A stretch of 64,000 nt of DNA from Parvularcula lutaonensis (GCF_014651915.1 NZ_BMXU01000002.1:997507-1061506); one strand, 5' to 3'. Counted from the stretch's first letter, positions 1 to 11,423 are shown. Made by a program: numbers and translations. The notes: generated by a model not told the origin, from the sequence alone.

Positions 1-1016
1 CCCCGGTCTTGCTTGCAGCCCGCCGGCACGAGGAACATCGCGATGGCACCCGCTATGGCGATGACGTGGTCCGTGAGCCCCGCGAAAGGTGCGACACCAA
101 AGAGCGTCAGGTCCTGGATGAATGCCCGCCGGAAGATCCAGAAGAATGCGATCACGCTGAAGACGATCAGCGTGCGGATCTCTGGCCTGGTCCAGTCACC
201 GAGGGCTTCGAGCCGTTCGCGGACGACCTTCTGGGGGTTGCCGGCAGGCGTGCCGATCGGACCTGACAGCTTCGTCAGGACGAACCACGCCGCCGGGATC
301 ATCAGGAGGACCGTGGGGACACCGAAGCTCATCCAGGTGGCAAAGTCGAGGCGGTCATCACCGACCTGCTCCAGCGCGCCGATGACGATCAGGTTCGTAG
401 GCGTGCCCACTGGCGTGGCCAGTCCGCCGATCGACGCTCCATAGGCGACAGAGAGGCAGAGAGCCACCGCGAGCGGTGCGCCCTCACCCTTCTTCGCGCC
501 AAGGCTCTGGGCCACGGAGAGCGCCACGGGCATCAGCATGATCGTCGTGGCGGTGTTGGAAATCCACGCGGACAGCACCGCCGAAGCGATCAGGAAGCCG
601 AGGCACAGCCCGGCTGGCTTCGCGCCCGCTTGGCTGACCGTAAGCAATGCGAGGCGCTCATGAAGCCCCCAGCGCTCGACGGACTTTGCGATGATGAAGC
701 CGCCAAGCAGCAGGATGATAATCCTGTCGGCATAAGGCGCAGCGGCCTCTTGAATGTTCCGCACGCCGAACATGGGCAGGACCACGAGCGGTAACAGCGA
801 GGTGATCGGGATGGGGATCGCCTCGGTGACCCACCAGATCGCCATCAGCGAAAGGAGAGCGACGACCACCCAACCGGAGAAGCCAAGCTCCGCCGGAGCG
901 CCGATGAGCATGAGGACGACAAAGACTGCAGGCCCGAGGAACAGGCCGATGAGCTGCGCCTTCGACTTCGCAGCCGCCTCGCGCGCGGAGATCCGGGGTT
1001 CTGCCATGACCGGCAT
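1..1016 (-). CDS. DASS/SLC13-family anion:Na+ symporter (partial, C-terminus outside window)
   Basis: Inner-membrane transporter of the divalent anion:sodium symporter family, which carries dicarboxylates, phosphate or sulfate; the substrate cannot be told. The minus-strand frame is open from an ATG at 1016 (or 1007) to the window edge. After a cytoplasmic N-terminus come alternating hydrophobic segments. A WWVTEAIPIPITSLLP stretch at about residues 58-73 matches the family's conserved TEA-I-P region, and SNTATT and GTPTN segments follow further on, resembling the two conserved substrate/sodium-binding loops. The gene diverges from the acetyltransferase that starts at 1111. The C-terminal part lies outside the window, so integrity cannot be judged. 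Confidence 0.85.
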   Translation of the reverse strand, partial: MPVMAEPRISAREAAAKSKAQLIGLFLGPAVFVVLMLIGAPAELGFSGWVVVALLSLMAIWWVTEAIPIPITSLLPLVVLPMFGVRNIQEAAAPYADRIIILLLGGFIIAKSVERWGLHERLALLTVSQAGAKPAGLCLGFLIASAVLSAWISNTATTIMLMPVALSVAQSLGAKKGEGAPLAVALCLSVAYGASIGGLATPVGTPTNLIVIGALEQVGDDRLDFATWMSFGVPTVLLMIPAAWFVLTKLSGPIGTPAGNPQKVVRERLEALGDWTRPEIRTLIVFSVIAFFWIFRRAFIQDLTLFGVAPFAGLTDHVIAIAGAIAMFLVPAGCKQDR

Positions 1017-1110
1017 ACCGGACCCTGCATCGCCCGGACTGTCAACCGCGGCTGCCGGTGATGGTTGATCCTCGGCGCTGGATCATGACCTTTCAGGGAG
1101 GAGGTGCGCC

Positions 1111-1557
1111 ATGGCTGAAATCAAACGGCTTGGCCCGGACGATGTTTCTCTCTTCCGGAAGATGATGAGGATGTTTGGGGAGGCGTTCGTGGAGCCTGGG
1201 AACTATTCGGCGGAGGGAGTGAGCGCTGCCTACCAGCGTGAGCGGCTCGGGGATCCGACGTTCTTCGCGCTCGCGGCGCTGGCGAAGGGCAAGGTGGTCG
1301 GCGGCCTCTGCGCCTATGAGCTGCTAAAGTTCGAACAGCAGCGCAGTGAGATCTATATCTACGATCTCGCCGTTGATGCGCGGCACAGGCGCAAGGGCAT
1401 CGCAACTGCGCTGATCGATGAGCTGCGCCTGATTGCGCAGGCTTGTGGTGCCTGGACGATTTTCGTGCAGGCTGACCACGGCGACGATGAGGCGATCGCG
1501 CTCTACACGAAGCTGGGGACGCGCGAGGACGTCCTCCACTTCGATATCAAGCCCTGA
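1111..1557 (+). CDS. GNAT acetyltransferase, AAC(3)-I-like
   Basis: 148-aa single-domain GNAT acetyltransferase that would transfer acetyl from acetyl-CoA to an amine. It looks specifically like aminoglycoside 3-N-acetyltransferase type I. From memory, AAC(3)-I shares the run KFEQ-RSEIYIYDLAV, then HRR-GIATALI, VQAD-GDD-A, ALYTKLG-RE and a C-terminal HFDI-P, all present here at about residues 70-148. The HRRKGIATAL segment is the acetyl-CoA pyrophosphate loop (motif A). A strong GGAGGAGG ribosome-binding site precedes the ATG. The gene is convergent with guaA and shows no integron, cassette or mobile signature, so it looks like a native chromosomal gene. Whether it modifies aminoglycosides is unknown. 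Confidence 0.87.
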   Translation: MAEIKRLGPDDVSLFRKMMRMFGEAFVEPGNYSAEGVSAAYQRERLGDPTFFALAALAKGKVVGGLCAYELLKFEQQRSEIYIYDLAVDARHRRKGIATALIDELRLIAQACGAWTIFVQADHGDDEAIALYTKLGTREDVLHFDIKP

Positions 1558-1560
1558 GGC

Positions 1561-3132
1561 TCACTCCCACTCGATCGTGCCTGGCGGCTTCGACGTGATG
1601 TCGTAGACCACGCGGCCAATGCCGACGCAGTTGTTGATGATCTTTGTCGAGACCCGGCTCAGGAAATCATGCGTGAACGGATAGGTGTCCGCCGTCATGC
1701 CATCAGTCGAGGTCACGGCGCGCAGGCCGAGGACACGGTCATAGGTCCGCGCATCGCCCATCACGCCGACTGTCCGCACGGGAAGCAGCACGGCGAAGGC
1801 CTGCCAGATCTCGTCGTAAAGTCCCTCCTCGCGGATGGCGTCGAGATAGATCTTGTCGGCCTTGCGCAAGAGGTCAGCACTTTCCTTGTCGACCTCGCCA
1901 GGGATGCGGATCGCAAGGCCGGGCCCAGGGAACGGATGGCGCTTTACGAAGGCGTCAGGAAGGCCAAGCTCCCGGCCGAGCGCCCGCACCTCGTCCTTGA
2001 ACAGCTCGCGCAGCGGCTCGACGAGGTCGAGGCCCATGCGCTCGGGCAGTCCACCGACATTGTGGTGCGACTTGATCGTGACCGAGGGGCCGCCGGTCGC
2101 GGAGACCGACTCGATCACGTCCGGGTAAAGTGTGCCTTGGGCAAGGAACTTCGCGCCCTCGACCTTGCCGGCTTCCTTCTCGAAGATCTCCACGAAAAGA
2201 CGGCCGATGATCTTGCGCTTCTGCTCCGGGTCGTCGACGCCCTTCAGCTCACTGAGGAACAGGCCCTCGGCTTCGACGTGGATCAGCGGGATGTTGTAGC
2301 TGTTGCGGAACAGCTCGACGACTTGCTTGCCCTCGTCCATCCGCATCAGGCCCGTATCGACGAAGACGCAGGTCAGCTGGTCGCCGATCGCTTCGTGGAT
2401 CAGGACGGCCGCCACCGCGCTGTCGACGCCGCCGGAGAGGCCACAGATGACCTTGCCGTCGCCGACCTGCTCGCGGATCTTCGCGATCATCTCATCCCGG
2501 AAGGCGGCCATGGTCCAGTCGCCGGAAAGACCGCAGATATTGCGCGTGAAGTTCGACAGCAGCCGCGCGCCGTCGAGGGTGTGGACCACCTCTGGGTGGA
2601 ACTGCACGCCGTAGAACTGGCGCACCTCGTCGGCGATCACCGCATAAGGGGCGTTTTCGCTCGTTCCGACGACGGAAAAGCCCTCCGGCAGGCTGATGAC
2701 CCGGTCGCCGTGGCTCATCCAGACGGGGTAGCTGCCGCCCTTTGTCCAGACGGTCTGGAACAGGGAGCAGTGGTCGGTCGCTTTCACCTCGGCACGACCG
2801 AATTCGCGCTCGCCGGAGACTTCGACCTCGCCACCGAGTTCCTTCACCATCACCTGCTGGCCGTAGCAGATGCCGAGCACAGGCACGCCATAGCCAAGCA
2901 GATTGGAAACGTTCGGGCGATCGGCGCTTGTCACCGATTTCGGGCCACCGGAGAGGATGATCCCCTTCGGCGCATAGTCTTTCAGGAAAGCGTCATCCGT
3001 CTTCGTGTACGGATGGATCTCGCAGTAAATGCCGTCTTCGCGCAGGCGGCGGGCGATGAGCTGCGTCACCTGAGAGCCGAAATCGACGATCAGGATGCGC
3101 TCATGATGCTGGGCAGCGTGCTGTTGGTCCAT
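1561..3132 (-). CDS. guaA: GMP synthase (glutamine-hydrolysing)
   Basis: 523-aa bifunctional enzyme converting XMP to GMP with ATP and glutamine, the last step of guanylate synthesis. The N-terminal class-I glutamine amidotransferase domain (about 12-200) has the nucleophile Cys89 in GICYGQQ and a downstream FHPEV containing the catalytic His/Glu. The ATP-pyrophosphatase domain follows with the SGGVDS P-loop near residue 232. A C-terminal dimerisation domain ends in KPPGTIEWE, as is usual for GuaA. Length is normal for the family. It lies downstream of mscL on the same strand with a hairpin between them, and is convergent with the GNAT gene. Confidence 0.98.
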   Translation of the reverse strand: MDQQHAAQHHERILIVDFGSQVTQLIARRLREDGIYCEIHPYTKTDDAFLKDYAPKGIILSGGPKSVTSADRPNVSNLLGYGVPVLGICYGQQVMVKELGGEVEVSGEREFGRAEVKATDHCSLFQTVWTKGGSYPVWMSHGDRVISLPEGFSVVGTSENAPYAVIADEVRQFYGVQFHPEVVHTLDGARLLSNFTRNICGLSGDWTMAAFRDEMIAKIREQVGDGKVICGLSGGVDSAVAAVLIHEAIGDQLTCVFVDTGLMRMDEGKQVVELFRNSYNIPLIHVEAEGLFLSELKGVDDPEQKRKIIGRLFVEIFEKEAGKVEGAKFLAQGTLYPDVIESVSATGGPSVTIKSHHNVGGLPERMGLDLVEPLRELFKDEVRALGRELGLPDAFVKRHPFPGPGLAIRIPGEVDKESADLLRKADKIYLDAIREEGLYDEIWQAFAVLLPVRTVGVMGDARTYDRVLGLRAVTSTDGMTADTYPFTHDFLSRVSTKIINNCVGIGRVVYDITSKPPGTIEWE

Positions 3133-3152
3133 GCGGGCGCATAGCGGGGTCC

Positions 3153-3176
3153 GGCGGGGGTTTCAATCGCCCCGCC
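3153..3176 (-). terminator. Hairpin between mscL and guaA
   Basis: A 7-bp GGCGGGG/CCCCGCC stem with a 10-nt loop lies in the 63-bp gap between the mscL stop and the guaA start. No T-run follows on the minus strand, so it may be a weak or factor-dependent terminator, or just a stable mRNA hairpin. Confidence 0.4.
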
Positions 3177-3195
3177 AGCCTCATTTTGCACCTGC

Positions 3196-3627
3196 TCAGT
3201 TGGACTGCGATTTCAACGCGTCGCGGATCTCGGTGAGGAGTTGGATCTCTTTCGGAGGCTCGGCCGGCGTTGCCTCCGGCTCTTCCTCCGCCTTGCGCTG
3301 CAGGCTGTTCATGCCCTTGACCAGCAGGAACACGGCCCAAGCGACGATCAGGAAGGAGATGACGTTGTTGATGAAGAGGCCATAAGCGATGACCGGCGCG
3401 CCGGCCTCCCGCGCCGCCTCAAGGGATTCATACCGCTCGCCCAACGGGTTCCAGTAGAGATCCGCGAAGTCGATACCGCCAGCGATATACCCGATCGGCG
3501 GCATGATGACGTCATTGACCAGAGATTTCACGATCGTCGAGAACGCACCGCCGAGAATGATGCCGACCGCAAGGTCAACCGCGTTGCCCTTGACCGCGAA
3601 CTCCTTGAACTCATCGATAATGCCCAT
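3196..3627 (-). CDS. mscL: Large-conductance mechanosensitive channel
   Basis: 143-aa inner-membrane channel that opens under membrane tension to release solutes on osmotic downshock. The N-terminal [15 protein letters not shown] amphipathic helix is followed by TM1 (about 16-42, with the gating stretch [17 protein letters not shown]). A periplasmic loop and TM2 (about 85-108) come next, then a charged cytoplasmic C-terminal helix ending near KSQSN. Family length is 130-150 aa, so this is full size. It is transcribed toward guaA. A GGAGGGAC ribosome-binding site precedes the ATG. Confidence 0.97.
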   Translation of the reverse strand: MGIIDEFKEFAVKGNAVDLAVGIILGGAFSTIVKSLVNDVIMPPIGYIAGGIDFADLYWNPLGERYESLEAAREAGAPVIAYGLFINNVISFLIVAWAVFLLVKGMNSLQRKAEEEPEATPAEPPKEIQLLTEIRDALKSQSN

Positions 3628-3735
3628 GCTGGTGTCCCTCCTGCAAACCTAGGCTTCGCAGGCATCAGTGGATGCTTCTTAGCATTTGACAAGTTCGCGC
3701 AGCAGCCCGCCGCGGAAACAGTCCTGCGCGACCGC

Positions 3736-4158
3736 TCAGGCGAGGACGCCTTTTTTCTTCTGGCGACGGGCGTACCACCAAAAAAAGACGATGATCGCGA
3801 GGACCACCATGCTGGCGACGTAATAGGATGCTCCCATGACCTCGGGGCCGCCATCGAACAGCGTGGCAAGGAGGTTGAGGACGAACACCACCGGCCCGAT
3901 GGCAAAGAGCAGAACCGCGAAAGCCTTGCGCATCAGGAACAGGATGGCCGCGAGAAGCCCGGAGAAAACACCGATCGCCCAGAGCGCGACGCGCCATGCA
4001 GGCATGGCTTCCCAATAGGCGATCTGTTCCTGGGACCAGCCCTGGGAGGCGAGGTAGTCGGTCCCCGCCGAGACGGTCATGAAGTAATCGAAGCAGCCAT
4101 ACCCGTTGAACAGGAGCGCCAGCACGCCGACGATCCAGAAGAGAATACCCGGTTTCAT
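3736..4158 (-). CDS. Hypothetical four-helix membrane protein
   Basis: 140-aa protein with four predicted membrane helices (about 4-22, 56-78, 80-104 and 111-130) and a basic C-terminal tail (RRQKKKG). I do not recognise an enzymatic family; the composition is that of a small integral inner-membrane protein. The start at 4158 was chosen because a strong GGGAGGA ribosome-binding site sits 6-7 bases upstream; an upstream in-frame ATG at 4179 would add seven residues that include the RBS itself. It lies upstream of mscL on the same strand and diverges from the phosphoribosyltransferase gene at 4320. Confidence 0.72.
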   Translation of the reverse strand: MKPGILFWIVGVLALLFNGYGCFDYFMTVSAGTDYLASQGWSQEQIAYWEAMPAWRVALWAIGVFSGLLAAILFLMRKAFAVLLFAIGPVVFVLNLLATLFDGGPEVMGASYYVASMVVLAIIVFFWWYARRQKKKGVLA

Positions 4159-4319
4159 GGTCGTTCCTCCCTGCATCACAAGGAAGGCACCCTACTCTGC
4201 GTCCGAATGTCCCTCCTAGCGGAAATCTCACATCGCGATCTCCGCCTCCGAGATCGGCTCTGGAACGACAGGGCGCGGCGTGGCATGGCTTCGCTTTCGC
4301 CACGAAGGACCCATTTCCC

Positions 4320-4838
4320 ATGCGCACCCTGTTCACCGAAGCGGACATCCGTGCACGGGCTGACGAGCTGGCCGCAAGCATCGTCGCCGATCTGGGCAAG
4401 CGGTTCGTCCTCGCGCCGGTCCTGACAGGCGGGTTCATCTTCGGAGCCGACCTCGCGCGGGCGCTGGTGAAGGCCGGCGCCGATCCGGAGATCGATTTCG
4501 TGCAGCTCGCCTCCTACGGCCACGGCCGCGAAAGTTCGGGCCTCGTCCGCGTGGTGAAGGATTTCACCCTGGATCTGGCCGGCCGCACGGTCCTCCTCGT
4601 CGACGACGTCCTCGATTCAGGGCGCAGCCTCGCCCATGGCCAGACCATGCTGCGGGAGCGCAAGGCCGCCCGCGTGGCGATCGCGGTCGCTGTCCGCAAG
4701 GACAAGGAACGCGCGGTCCCGGTCGATGCTGACTACGCCCTCTTCGAAGCACCGGCCGACGCGTTTCTCGTGGGCTACGGCATGGACGACAAGGGCCTGC
4801 AGCGCGGGGTACCGACGATCGGCGCCCTGAACGGTTAG
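4320..4838 (+). CDS. hpt: Hypoxanthine-type phosphoribosyltransferase
   Basis: 172-aa type I phosphoribosyltransferase of purine salvage, expected to make IMP or GMP from PRPP and hypoxanthine or guanine in the cytoplasm. The PRPP-binding loop VLLVDDVLDSGRSL occupies residues 91-104 and is preceded by the LTGGFIFGADL segment typical of HPRTs. A C-terminal FLVGYGMD segment contributes to base binding in the family. It is a stand-alone salvage gene; guaA lies 1.2 kb away on the opposite strand. Exact base preference (hypoxanthine, guanine or both) cannot be read from the sequence. Confidence 0.9.
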   Translation: MRTLFTEADIRARADELAASIVADLGKRFVLAPVLTGGFIFGADLARALVKAGADPEIDFVQLASYGHGRESSGLVRVVKDFTLDLAGRTVLLVDDVLDSGRSLAHGQTMLRERKAARVAIAVAVRKDKERAVPVDADYALFEAPADAFLVGYGMDDKGLQRGVPTIGALNG

Positions 4839-4915
4839 CCGCTCCGGCTGGCCTGCCGACGGGACTATCGTGCCTCATCTGCACCAGGCGGGGATGGTTC
4901 GGCGAAACCGCGATT

Positions 4916-5191
4916 TCAATTTTGTCGATCGAGCGCCGTTGGTGGGTCGTCGGGGCGGACCCTCAAGGCATCGAGAAGCTCCTGCGCCGAGGCAGGCGGT
5001 TCGAGGCCGCGCTCCCTCACCCGGCGGAGGAGCTCCTCCCGGCCGAGGGTGCGGGCGTGGTGCGCGAGCTTGGCGATCAGGTGCGCCTTCAGGGCCTCGG
5101 TGTCGCCGTTGAAGGGGTCGTCGAGATTGGCGCGCTTGATGCGTTCGTCGCGTTTCTTGCGGGAGGCTTTTTGGCGGTGGTTGCGGGGCAT
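4916..5191 (-). CDS. Small basic hypothetical protein
   Basis: 91-aa protein with a strongly basic N-terminus (PRNHRQKASRKKRDERIKR) followed by a helix-rich region with LKAHLIAKLAHHARTLGREELLRRV. The basic tail would suit nucleic-acid or ribosome contact, but I recognise no family and assign no function. A GGGAGACC sequence 6-8 bases upstream of the ATG could serve as ribosome-binding site. It sits convergent with hpt and is the last gene before the IS66 remnant. Codon bias matches its neighbours, so it is probably a real gene. Confidence 0.55.
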   Translation of the reverse strand: MPRNHRQKASRKKRDERIKRANLDDPFNGDTEALKAHLIAKLAHHARTLGREELLRRVRERGLEPPASAQELLDALRVRPDDPPTALDRQN

Positions 5192-5565
5192 TTTCTGGTC
5201 TCCCGGCGGGCGGGCTGGCCGCCTAGGGTTTGTTGTGTCTCACGGCGCGCGGCGCCTCCGACGGGGCGGGCTGGCCGCCCGGCGTCCGGTCGGACGCTTG
5301 GTTTCTCCGCGGCGCTGTAGGGCGGATAGCTTTAGGACGCACGCGGATGGCCGCTTGCGGGGTGCGGGGACGAGGCGCGCCGCCTGACCACGGCACTTGC
5401 TGATTCTCATTCTAGGGGTCCGCCGTGGTCTGAAGGAGCTCAAACCACGAGCGACGCGCCTCACCGGTGGCAGACGATCCCTCGCACGGCCGAACATCAG
5501 CTCACGCACGAAGGCAGCCGTCACGGACAGCTGACCACCGGCCCGTATCCGTCCGGTGATGACCG
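5192..5565. other. Gene-free stretch beside the IS66 remnant
   Basis: About 370 bases with no convincing gene. It contains a 16-bp direct repeat (GGGCGGGCTGGCCGCC) at 5208-5223 and 5264-5279. A 9-bp inverted repeat (GACCACGGC/GCCGTGGTC) lies at 5386-5394 and 5422-5430, and a near-perfect inverted repeat (GGACAGCTGAC/GTCAACTGTCC) at 5525-5535 and 5565-5575 overlaps the tnpC stop. It probably holds the right end of the insertion sequence, but I could not define terminal inverted repeats or a target duplication. Confidence 0.5.
5208..5279. repeat. 16-bp direct repeat pair
   Basis: GGGCGGGCTGGCCGCC occurs at 5208-5223 and again at 5264-5279, 56 bp apart start to start, just upstream of the small basic protein gene. 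Each copy has internal dyad symmetry (GGC-TGGCC-GCC). Function is unknown. Confidence 0.6.
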
Positions 5566-7065
5566 TCAACTGTCCGACGCGAGGTGCCAGGGCAGCAGCT
5601 CGTGGACCTTGTTCACCGGGTGGTCGGCGATGCGAGTGAGGACATCGGTGAGCCAGGCTTGCGGATTGACGCGATTGAGCTTGGCGGTCTCGGTGAGGGT
5701 ATAGATCGCAGCAGCACGGTCACCTCCGACGTCGGACCCGGCGAAGGTCCAGTTTTTCCGTCCGACGGCTATACCGCGCAGAGAGCGTTCTGCGGTGTTG
5801 TTATCCAACTCGCATTCTCCGTGCTCAAGATAGCTCCGCATGCGCTTCATCCGTCCGAGGGTGTAGCGGATGGCCTTGGCCAGCTCACCCTTTCCGGGCA
5901 GCTGCGGAAGGGTTTGGTGCAGCCAGGCCTCGAGGTCATCGAAGATCGGCTCGGCCTTCTCCTTGCGGATGGCGACACGGGTGGCAGGGCTCTTGCCGCG
6001 AGCCTCTTTTTCGACCGCGTAGAGCTCTGCAATACGCTCCACCGCCTCCTTCGCGATAGGTGAGCCCGTGCTCTTGGCGATGTCGAACAACTTTCTGCGG
6101 GCGTGCGCCATGCACGCCACCTCGACGATCTCCTTGCCGTAGATCTTGTCGTACCCGCCGTACCCATCGGCGTGCATAAAGCCTTCGAAGCTGCGAAGGT
6201 GATCCTTCGGCCTCTCGCCCTTCCGGTCCGGTGAGTAGCGGTAGAAGGCAGCAGGTGGTGCCGGTCCCGCCCAAGGTCGTTCGTCTCTAACATAGGTCCA
6301 CAGCCGCCCGGTCTTGGTGCGCCCCCGGCCAGGGTCGAGGACCGGCACCGGCGTGTCATCAGTGAAGAGCGCCTCGCCGCCCAGTGCGTGCTTCCCGATA
6401 GTATCGACCAGGGGGCGAAGCAAGCGCGAACACTGGCCTACCCAGTCCGCCATCGTTGAGCGATCGAGATCGATGCCCTCCCGGCCGTAGATCTGCGACT
6501 GGCGATGGAGGGGAAGGTGATCTGCGTACTTTGAGACCAGCACGTGAGCCAGGAGGCCGGGACCCGGCATGCCGCGCACGATGGGCAGGCTCGGCATCGG
6601 CTTCTGGGCGATCGTCCCGCAGTCGCGGCACGACAGCTTGGGTCGCACGTGCCGGTGCACCACAAAGCGTCCGGGGACATAGTCCAGAACCTCGCGGATG
6701 TCCTCACCGAGGTGCCTCATCGGCTTGCCGCAGTCCGAACAGGCGCTCTGCGGCTCATGGACCACATCCTGGCGCGGCAGGTGCTCGGGCAAGGGTTTGC
6801 GCCTTGGCTTCTTCTTCGGATCGGCACTCTCTGAAGAGGCAGGGTCGTCCGAAGAGGCTGATGCGCCAGCTTCTGCAGCTGTCTCTTCAAGATCCTCGAT
6901 GCCGAGTTCGAGCTGATCCAGTCCTTCGCTCTTCGTTCCGAACCTGTGCCGCCGAAGGATGGCGAGCTGGTGCTTGAGCTTCTCGATCTCGAGCGCCTGG
7001 TGGACGACCAGACCCTGCAGGGCCCCGACGTCTTCGGGGAGATCGGAGGGAGGCTTCGTCGGCAT
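5566..7065 (-). CDS. tnpC: IS66-family transposase TnpC
   Basis: 499-aa DDE transposase. In order: an N-terminal coiled-coil region (LVVHQALEIEKLKHQLAILRR) ending in RHRFGTKSE; a zinc-finger-like region with CSDCGKPM and later CRDC; then the catalytic core with FTDDTPVPVLDPGRGRTKTGRLW, HADGYGGYDKIY and the C-terminal GECELDNNTAERSLRGIAVGRKNW segment carrying the last acidic residue. All segments typical of IS66 transposases are present without frameshift. An in-frame TTG at 7113 gives an alternative 515-aa start, but the ATG at 7065 fits the family N-terminus better. No clear Shine-Dalgarno is seen. Confidence 0.93.
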   Translation of the reverse strand: MPTKPPSDLPEDVGALQGLVVHQALEIEKLKHQLAILRRHRFGTKSEGLDQLELGIEDLEETAAEAGASASSDDPASSESADPKKKPRRKPLPEHLPRQDVVHEPQSACSDCGKPMRHLGEDIREVLDYVPGRFVVHRHVRPKLSCRDCGTIAQKPMPSLPIVRGMPGPGLLAHVLVSKYADHLPLHRQSQIYGREGIDLDRSTMADWVGQCSRLLRPLVDTIGKHALGGEALFTDDTPVPVLDPGRGRTKTGRLWTYVRDERPWAGPAPPAAFYRYSPDRKGERPKDHLRSFEGFMHADGYGGYDKIYGKEIVEVACMAHARRKLFDIAKSTGSPIAKEAVERIAELYAVEKEARGKSPATRVAIRKEKAEPIFDDLEAWLHQTLPQLPGKGELAKAIRYTLGRMKRMRSYLEHGECELDNNTAERSLRGIAVGRKNWTFAGSDVGGDRAAAIYTLTETAKLNRVNPQAWLTDVLTRIADHPVNKVHELLPWHLASDS

Positions 7066-7138
7066 ACGCAACACTTGAAGCGCTTCGCCGCCCGATGGAA
7101 TCAACGATGTCAAAGAGCAAGGTGACGAAGCGGTGAGG

Positions 7139-7498
7139 CTACACCACCCGGGTGGGCTGGCGAACCGCGGGCGGCACTCGCGTCAGCCGCCAGTCGATAC
7201 CGTCGAGAAGCGTTGCGAGCTGGGAGCCCGAGATCGAGATCTTCCCCTCCTTCGCCCTCGGCCACACGAAGCTGCCCTTCTCGAGCCGCTTGTAGAAGAG
7301 ACACATCCCCTGACCGTCCCAGAAGAGCACCTTCACCCGATCGCCCGACCTTCCCCTGAAGACGAAGACGTGCCCGGAAAGAGGGTTCTCCTTCAAGACC
7401 GTCGCGGCCTGAGCGCTCAGCCCGTCGAAGCCGCGGCGCATGTCCGTCACTCCAGCAGCAAGCCACACCTTCGTTCCCGACGGAAAGCTCAGGCTCAC
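7139..7498 (-). CDS. tnpB: IS66-family accessory protein TnpB
   Basis: 119-aa IS66 Orf2 protein, required with TnpA and TnpC for transposition of this family. Family hallmarks are visible: [16 protein letters not shown] near the N-terminus, [33 protein letters not shown] in the middle and a downstream FVWPRA segment. The start is a GTG whose last bases form GTGA with the stop codon of the tnpA remnant, the translational coupling usual in IS66. The reading frame is complete. Confidence 0.93.
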   Translation of the reverse strand: MSLSFPSGTKVWLAAGVTDMRRGFDGLSAQAATVLKENPLSGHVFVFRGRSGDRVKVLFWDGQGMCLFYKRLEKGSFVWPRAKEGKISISGSQLATLLDGIDWRLTRVPPAVRQPTRVV

Positions 7499-7635
7499 GA
7501 GCGCATTGCCTTCATCAGGGCCGCGAGTCTTTTCACCGGCGTCTCCGCAGGCAGGGACAACCGGCAGCCATCGGGGAAGCTGACCTCAATGCGTTCGGCG
7601 ATCGACGGCTCCGTCACTGGCTTAGGCTTTACTTG
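7495..7635 (-). pseudogene. Truncated IS66 tnpA (C-terminal remnant)
   Basis: About 46 codons remain open in the frame that ends in TGA overlapping the tnpB start (GTGA). The remnant reads [30 protein letters not shown], which resembles the C-terminal end of IS66 TnpA proteins. Upstream the frame hits TAG at 7636-7638 and TGA at 7663-7665. The N-terminal helix-turn-helix is absent, so the element probably cannot supply its own TnpA. Confidence 0.75.
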
Positions 7636-7784
7636 CTATCTGGTGCGCCATTTCGCCGACAGTCACTGCGCCTGACTGCAGATCAACGATGCAAGATTGA
7701 CCACACCCCGGGTTGGAGCAGTGACCTGCCGCCTTTCCCCATAGTATTTTTGCGTCGCGCTCTGAAATACCCACAGATCAACTA

Positions 7785-10112
<2,328 letters not shown>

Positions 10113-10115
10113 GGG

Positions 10116-10439
10116 CTACTCCTTTTCCATCGTGCACTGAAGAGGGTGTTCGTTGCGCCGGGCCAGTTCAAGGACCTGCGCCACTTTTGTTTCGGCAACC
10201 TCGAAGGTGTAGATGCCGCAGATGCCGACGCCCGTCTGATGGACGTGCAGCATGATCCTGGTCGCGCTCTCACGGTCCTTGTTGAAGACCGCCTCGAGCA
10301 GCCACACCACAAATTCCTGCGGCGTGTAGTCGTCATTCAGCAGCAGAACCTTGTAGAGGTTCGGCTTTTTCGTCTTTGGCTCGGCTTTGGTGATCGTGCC
10401 CGTGCCGTAGCCGCGTTCGTCGTCGCGTTCTTCGCTCAT
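10116..10439 (-). CDS. clpS: ClpS adaptor (N-end rule recognition)
   Basis: 107-aa adaptor that binds the ClpA N-domain and delivers N-degron substrates. After a flexible acidic N-terminus the core reads [23 protein letters not shown], with the NDD-TP motif and the hydrophobic N-degron pocket residues in the LL-A-F-K region. The following [23 protein letters not shown] segment is also characteristic of ClpS. It is the first gene of the clpS-clpA pair. The promoter must lie in 10440-10640, the interval shared divergently with the membrane protein at 10644. Confidence 0.96.
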   Translation of the reverse strand: MSEERDDERGYGTGTITKAEPKTKKPNLYKVLLLNDDYTPQEFVVWLLEAVFNKDRESATRIMLHVHQTGVGICGIYTFEVAETKVAQVLELARRNEHPLQCTMEKE

Positions 10440-10643
10440 GCCGCCCTGAGAATATCGATGTCCGTCGGAGGATAGTATCTGGTTCTTCGCCGCATCATCG
10501 CAACCCGTTGGTTAACGGATGCGGGAACGGCCAGTGGATTGTGATGGGGTTCGTTGTCCAAGAGATAGGGACGGCCAGCACGTCTTTGAAGGGCTGGGCG
10601 AAACTGTGCTAGCGCTAGCGGTTCCTAAGAGGAGGCCCGGCCG

Positions 10644-11414
10644 ATGCTGCTGCGCCGCATGTTCAAGCATGTCAAAGGCCAGAACTGGCTGGCAGTGGCT
10701 ATCGATTTCGGCATCGTGGTCTTCGGGGTCTTCGCGGGCATCCAGCTCGGCAACTGGAACACGGCGCGGCAGGACCGGGCAGAGGAAGCGGCTTTCCTGA
10801 GCGAGCTGCATGGAGAGCTCTCGACCGGAGCGAGTGTCTACAGGGACAAGCTGGCGGCGCGCCTTGCCGTTCAGGAGGCGATGGGATCGGCGCTCGAACT
10901 GCTGAGCGGAGAGACGCCTCCACGCACACTCACCGATGAGGAGTGCATGGCCATAGGCGGCAGCTTCATCTTCAGCCTCGGCAACGCGGCACTGCCCAGC
11001 CTTGACCGTCTGCAGGCAAATAATCGTGTCGGGATCATCCGCGACGAAGAGCTGGCCGAGGCGATCGCGCGCCTGAGCCAGGTCCTGAAGACGATGAGGG
11101 AGCGGACGGACCTCCTGCCCAAGCCAGTCGTTCTATCAGACCGCTATCCCGAAGCGGTGCAGGTCATCGCCTATATCAGGCCGGCGCCGGAGCAGGTGGA
11201 CGGAACCGAGGTCACCGTCCACTACGCCTGTGACCTCGAAGCTATGCGGGCGGCGCCCGGCTTCTTCAGCGCGACGTCGATCAATTTCGACCTTTACGAC
11301 GGTTTCCTGCGCGACGTGGTGCAGCCCTACTCCGCCGCGTTCGAGAAACTGCACGAGGTTCTCGATCAGGAACTGGGGACGGAGCATGAGCGCCCCGCGG
11401 GCCGGACGCCCTGA
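10644..11414 (+). CDS. DUF6090-like single-pass membrane protein
   Basis: 256-aa protein with one N-terminal membrane helix (about 15-35) in the context GQNWLAVAIDFGIVVFGVFAGIQLGNWN. The helix ending in QLGNWN followed by an acidic/charged helix resembles DUF6090-type proteins, which have unknown function. The rest is predicted helical (RDEELAEAIARLSQVLKTMRERTDLL) and would lie on one side of the membrane. An AGGAGG ribosome-binding site 9 bases before the ATG supports the start. The gene is divergent from clpS and convergent with the peptidase at 11424. Family placement is from memory of the helix motif only. Confidence 0.68.
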   Translation: MLLRRMFKHVKGQNWLAVAIDFGIVVFGVFAGIQLGNWNTARQDRAEEAAFLSELHGELSTGASVYRDKLAARLAVQEAMGSALELLSGETPPRTLTDEECMAIGGSFIFSLGNAALPSLDRLQANNRVGIIRDEELAEAIARLSQVLKTMRERTDLLPKPVVLSDRYPEAVQVIAYIRPAPEQVDGTEVTVHYACDLEAMRAAPGFFSATSINFDLYDGFLRDVVQPYSAAFEKLHEVLDQELGTEHERPAGRTP

Positions 11415-11423
11415 TCTCTCGGC

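Larger units (their letters stand above)
5525..7680 (-). mobile_element. IS66-family insertion sequence remnant
   Basis: The tnpA-tnpB-tnpC gene order of IS66-family elements is present on the minus strand, with tnpB and tnpC open and tnpA reduced to its C-terminal part. The left end seems lost: a complete tnpA would need roughly 180 more bases, which would run into clpA (stop at 7785). The right end probably lies in 5200-5535. Limits given are approximate because terminal inverted repeats and an 8-bp target duplication were not identified. Confidence 0.8.

Noticed and set aside
1669-3144. 491-codon open frame on the plus strand opposite guaA
   Set aside because: It is the antisense shadow of a high-GC gene; its product is Arg/Asp/His/Leu-rich without domains, while the minus strand encodes a clear GMP synthase.
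5240-5569. 109-codon minus-strand frame right of the IS66 element
   Set aside because: Arg/Pro-rich composition and position in the probable IS end; no ribosome-binding site or family resemblance.
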